Below, in pieces: positions 60,047-64,000 of a stretch of 64,000 nucleotides of DNA. Numbering within the stretch: position 1 is the stretch's first letter; each line of letters opens with the position of its first letter. The translations under genes were made by a program, and so were the position numbers. Source of the DNA: Sclerotinia nivalis (lineage: Eukaryota > Ascomycota > Leotiomycetes > Helotiales > Sclerotiniaceae); assembly GCA_029531795.1 (NCBI GenBank), contig JAPEIS010000008.1, positions 1,860,001 to 1,924,000 of the forward strand, read 5' to 3'. The notes under the pieces were generated by a model, which saw only the letters and a list, made by a program, of their open reading frames with translations, was not told the origin of the DNA and searched no databases.

Positions 60047-61601
60047 ATTGCTTGTGAAGTTTCGTCGGATAAAAACTCTTCAAGTATTCGTCTAAAACCA
60101 TTCATTTGCTGATAGCATGAGAAATGCCATATGCGATATATAACCCGGTGCAGCGATTCCACCTTGACGTCAGTGCGATACCATAAGCTACTTTCAGGAC
60201 ATTAGTATTGACGTTCAAAAAATTGATCGACCGGAGTAATAGCACCATTAAAAAAACTACGAATTTGCGTGATTCGATCTAGCAAGATAGTAAAACCTAA
60301 GTACAAGTGGAGCCTAATGACTCAATATCATGTGCGAAAGACTTCAGTTCGGAGGTAAAGGTAGAGCATCCTAGCTGATCCCAACGAGTCTCGGTGGTAC
60401 CACCATCGAACAACCGTCTTCCTCCTCCATCGGAACGATCCTTCAATATCCATATCGAATTCCCTGAAATAGGATATGCCTAATATATATAGAAGCCATT
60501 TCCAGAAATCGACAGGTTCTTAGCCTGAGCATTTGAATATGGATCCATAGCGACATTTCCAGCTATCAAACTACACTCACTTGTGACTTTTGGTATTGAT
60601 AGAAACGATCACCGTCTTGCTCCTCCGTATACACCCTTCATTCAATCGAAATATGAACACACCCATACCATTTCCATCTTCAATGACAGTCCGTAAATCT
60701 TATAAACTAGTTATTAAATACGAACTCCAAAGTAAGATATTCAAAAACAAGACCACATTGTTCGGCGCCAAAGTATATTCATTATATGTTCAAATTGAGT
60801 GTATCGACGGCAACATCCAACACCGAAATTATCAAGTGATAAATGAGGAAGTAAGCAACCGCTCACCACCTTTGCACTTTCCGTGACTATTCTCGCTAGT
60901 ACTTTTGAAAGTAGTAGCTACCTGCTGTTATTGAGCCTTATTTAAATCCATTGAATTTCAGTGTTGAGGTCTGAAGTTGACCTTCAAGCTTCCATGATAT
61001 CTTTACATCGTCCCAACAGCAGCAAATAGTTTCTATTCCTCATTTTGGCTCCAACATATGCATATACATCCAGCGGCCTCACGAATATTGGTAGAGTAAA
61101 CAATTATCGCATCCTACCGTATACCTACCGAGGAAATACAAATTTCACGGACTGGTACGGGATACAAGACTCAGTACGGTGAAAGACATCCAACAGCTTT
61201 TCTTGATATACTTAACCGAGAGTAGGAGGAATCCTTACTTCTGTCTTAGTCGATTGGTACTTCTTCACACGCACACACACACACATATGTATGACCTCAA
61301 CCTATCTACAGAGCATTCCAACTTCCAATTCCTGACATCCTCCTCCACAAACTCGACCAACATCTCCACTTTCCTGAAACGACAACCTATTTGACCGCCT
61401 TCATTTCTTCCACCACGGATTCTCTTCGATCGTGAGACTACCACTACAACATACATAGCTCGGGATACAATCCAAAATCTTCCATCAACGCGAAAGTATC
61501 TTGTCCTGATCAGGATTTTCTTTTACCCCATGCCAAAACCCACATTTACTCCACAGAAGACTCAGCGATAGTAAGTGGACTCAAATACGCCTAGAACTAA
61601 A
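60047..61601. other. Intergenic region
   Basis: Only short unrecognised frames (for example 60653-60886) and a CA repeat lie here. The last 150 bases look like the leader of the next gene. Confidence 0.45.
61266..61286. repeat. (CA)n microsatellite
   Basis: About nine CA units with one G interruption. Confidence 0.9.
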
Positions 61602-63072
61602 ATGCAGTTCCTAGATGGGATCGATATTTCAGACGCCGAAGCAATTCGGCGTGTAGTCAGAGCAGCTACACTCCCACCAATAGGAGAATCCTCAGGATAT
61701 TCAGCGAAAAGTCGTCTTGATACTTCAACTGGCCCGCTCACACCAGTCGAAAGAAGAGCAGTGGATGATGTTGAGAAGTTATGGATGCTCGGAAAAGAAA
61801 CCCGAAAAAATATCAAACGCTTAGTCCAGGATTGCGATCTACTTTTGGATCATCTTGTCGTAAAAGCTGCAAAGGTTGTGCGTAAAAATTGCGACTATCT
61901 TAGGGCCCATGGTTACAACGAGCACATTCAAGATCTGGAAATGGTGGATGCCAATGAGCCTGATACAATGAGCGACACTACTACCACTACGTCTAAGAAA
62001 CGAAGTGCTCATAGTCAAGAAAACTCAAAGAATACTCCAACGAAAAAACAAAACTTTGGCAACCAGGAAAAGGACAAAAGAGACACACCTCTCGATGGAC
62101 CGGTTCCTGCTAAGATGGATGTTGGTAAGAAATTTTATAGTAAGTACGGATTGGTTCTTGATTCCAACGGAACCTTTCTGATCTACCCACCCATAGTTCC
62201 AAACATATCTGATGATCCTACAACCCCCGCCATGTTGAAGAAACTAAAAAAGACAAATGGACTTGGACTCACCGAGTTACTCCCGATCAATAGGAAAAAA
62301 AAATAAACATCAGGAGCAGCTGCAGTCTGATACCATCGATCGATTCGTCAACGATAATCGGGAAGAGCAGATAGTTGATAAAACCGGGCTTGGGTCAAAC
62401 GAAAGCGATCTCTTCTCCGGTCCGAATGCTACACTAAACGATTCCGGTAAGAGTATCATGCCAAATTCTTTAAGTCAGTTAATTAAAGAACTGGCAGCTT
62501 ATAATTCACCTGGAAGGATTGAGTTTGAAGATACCGGTAAGCAAGCGAGACGTCGTTCGGCCCGCCAGCAGTCTGGGCAGAAAATGAGTAGCGGATTCGA
62601 TACATCCAATTACGATAACCAGGGAGAGCAGATGGTTAATAAGAATATCCAAAAAGCACAAGATGCTCCAGGATACGTTGCGATGCAGAATGAGCAAACA
62701 GTAGATGGGGATAACGATGTTGAAATGGAGCACGCACCAGGACCTGGTACCAAGGAATTAGGGAGAAATGGGCCAATGGAAAGTTCAGACGATGGTGTTG
62801 AGACAACTTAATTTCTTCTGCCAAGAAAAAGAGGTGCAGGTAAAGGTCGGACACTGGTTATGGATTATGCTCTGACTCGCCCGTTGCAGAAAGCCACGCA
62901 AGAGAAATTCCGGATCCCAGATTTTTATAATGTGGAGTTTGATCATCAACACTTTGATTTGGTCGTGGATTTGGACTCAAGGTCGAGTTACAGGGCGGAT
63001 AGAGAATTGGTGATAGCAGGATACTGTGTCGAATGCCAAATGTCAGCTACTAAATTGAGAGAGCGAGTATGA
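61602..63072 (+). pseudogene. Charged unknown protein, frame broken at a run of nine A
   Basis: From ATG 61602 (MQFLDGIDISDAEAIRR) a frame codes 234 residues and stops just after a run of nine A (62295-62303). A second frame, offset by one base, picks up across the same run (KHQEQLQSDTIDRF) and continues for about 170 residues to TAA 62809. The same frame stays coding-like after it (LTRPLQKATQEKFRIPDFYNVEF...QMSATKLRERV) to 63072. The TAA can be removed by a possible intron at 62747-62839 (GTACCA donor, GTGCAG acceptor, ACTTAAT branch). So one indel in the A run would be the only true break. The N-terminal part is helical and charged (EKLWMLGKETRKNIKRLVQDCDLLLDHL). The middle is low complexity (KKRSAHSQEN...TPTKKQNF), and the C-terminal 70 residues look folded. 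No domain is recognised. Confidence 0.5.
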
Positions 63073-63822
63073 ATTAGGATAGAGATCACTTTTGGTGAAA
63101 TAAAATGTCCATCCCTCGTTCTCATGTGCTCGCTTTTGTGAATACTTTCATCACAGCAGATACCTGCAGTTTCTTCACTCCATTTGCAAATACGATTACA
63201 TCGAAACACAGAGCTTTTCGCACAAAATCGCCTTGTAAAGTCAAACATTTCGGTCATCACTTGATTAAGTTTCCGATGGAATTAGTTTGAAAAGGACAAT
63301 GACATTTAACACCAGGATCCAAGTTTATTGAAAACGAGGTACACAATATTGAAAGGAATCGATGATCATATGATCGTAGATCATGTGATATAGCGTAGCA
63401 CAAGCGAAGCACACAAAAGGAATCTCTATTGTAGAATTAGATTCCTTACACTTAATACAATTAGACTAGTCAATGCTACTGCCACTTCCACACCAATAAC
63501 TTCAATAACTCGCCTTATTTTTAAGTACCCACAAGATGTGCTTTGTACAAAAAACCCACAGAGTAGATGCTGATTCCTAGACTTGAGGAGACTCAAATAA
63601 CCACCACCGCCGGGCGCCTGAAATCAAAAGTTTGCAGATTACTCCATAAAAATGCATTTTCCATGTTCTTTAAGAATAGGCCAAACCATTCATTTGCTGT
63701 TCTTCTTGCTATTTAAGCACAACTTCCTCGTATGCCCGATACCCATCTTTTATTATCATCATACCACTAATCTTTTTCTTCTTGAAGCCCACAAAACGCT
63801 TATAGTATTCGTCAAATCATTA
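63073..63822. other. Intergenic region
   Basis: This holds the 3' sides of two converging genes. It includes ATGATCATATGATCGTAGATCATG, a set of GATC-centred short palindromes at 63361-63388. No gene is seen. Confidence 0.45.
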
Positions 63823-64000
63823 CTAGACATCAAGCATACTCCTAATCTGCTGTGGAGGTGCCGATACGGAAACAGTACTATTAGTGCTTGCACCTTGTTC
63901 AGACTCCACTTGTGTCACTGAACTCACTTCTGAATCTCTGGTCATTTGTGGGTTATCCCTAAATCTTCCTTCGGTATCCAGACGCGGAGGATATAGCACA
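63823..64000 (-). CDS. C-terminal fragment of an unknown gene, cut by the window edge
   Basis: The minus strand is open from the window edge to TAG at 63823-63825, giving 58 codons. The sequence is Ser/Thr/Gln-rich: RLDTEGRFRDNPQMTRD, then EQGASTNSTVSVSAPPQ, ending QQIRSMLDV. This looks like an unstructured tail of a larger protein rather than random sequence. No family can be assigned from the tail alone. Confidence 0.5.
   Translation of the reverse strand, partial: VLYPPRLDTEGRFRDNPQMTRDSEVSSVTQVESEQGASTNSTVSVSAPPQQIRSMLDV

Overview
The window looks like nuclear DNA of a filamentous ascomycete, most likely a leotiomycete close to Botrytis or Sclerotinia. The reasons are: short GT-AG introns of about 50 bases with CTNAY branch sites inside coding genes; families typical of these fungi (secreted endopolygalacturonase, RTA1-like membrane protein, two Zn2Cys6 regulators, NmrA-like oxidoreductase, allantoinase, amidase); AT-rich, CT-rich spacers; and no bacterial features. 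The genus is an inference. No sequence search was possible.

Layout. 0-3.5 kb: the start of a secreted endopolygalacturonase (minus strand, cut by the window edge) and a 200-residue unknown protein. 3.5-13 kb: a possible BTB remnant, a three-exon RTA1-like membrane protein, a Zn2Cys6 regulator with an in-frame stop, an unrecognised minus-strand reading frame, a nested palindrome and an intact NmrA-like reductase. 13-17 kb: a small secreted protein, a four-copy degenerate repeat and a heavily decayed class V aminotransferase. 18.5-25.6 kb: an RNase H-like protein that has lost two catalytic acids, a two-exon allantoinase and a divergently transcribed seven-exon amidase. Five HGATAR sites lie upstream of the allantoinase, which fits AreA/NIT2-type nitrogen control. 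25.6-39 kb: mostly gene-poor, with one broken NAD(P)-binding epimerase-like gene. 39-41.2 kb: an intact 719-residue Zn2Cys6 regulator with an AT-hook. 41.2-56.1 kb: about 15 kb with no gene I can support, full of microsatellites. 56.1-64 kb: a proline-rich probable SH3-ligand protein, a broken membrane-protein frame, a charged unknown protein split at a run of nine A, and the C-terminus of an unknown gene.

The functional grouping I can defend best is purine or amide nitrogen use (allantoinase beside amidase). The most notable trend is the number of damaged reading frames: the regulator at 8.4 kb, the aminotransferase at 15.1 kb, the amidase at 23.6 kb, the epimerase at 31.3 kb, the membrane protein at 59.3 kb and the unknown at 61.6 kb. 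Several lesions are single bases in homopolymers and could be assembly errors. The aminotransferase and epimerase damage cannot be explained that simply. I found no clearly new multi-gene system.
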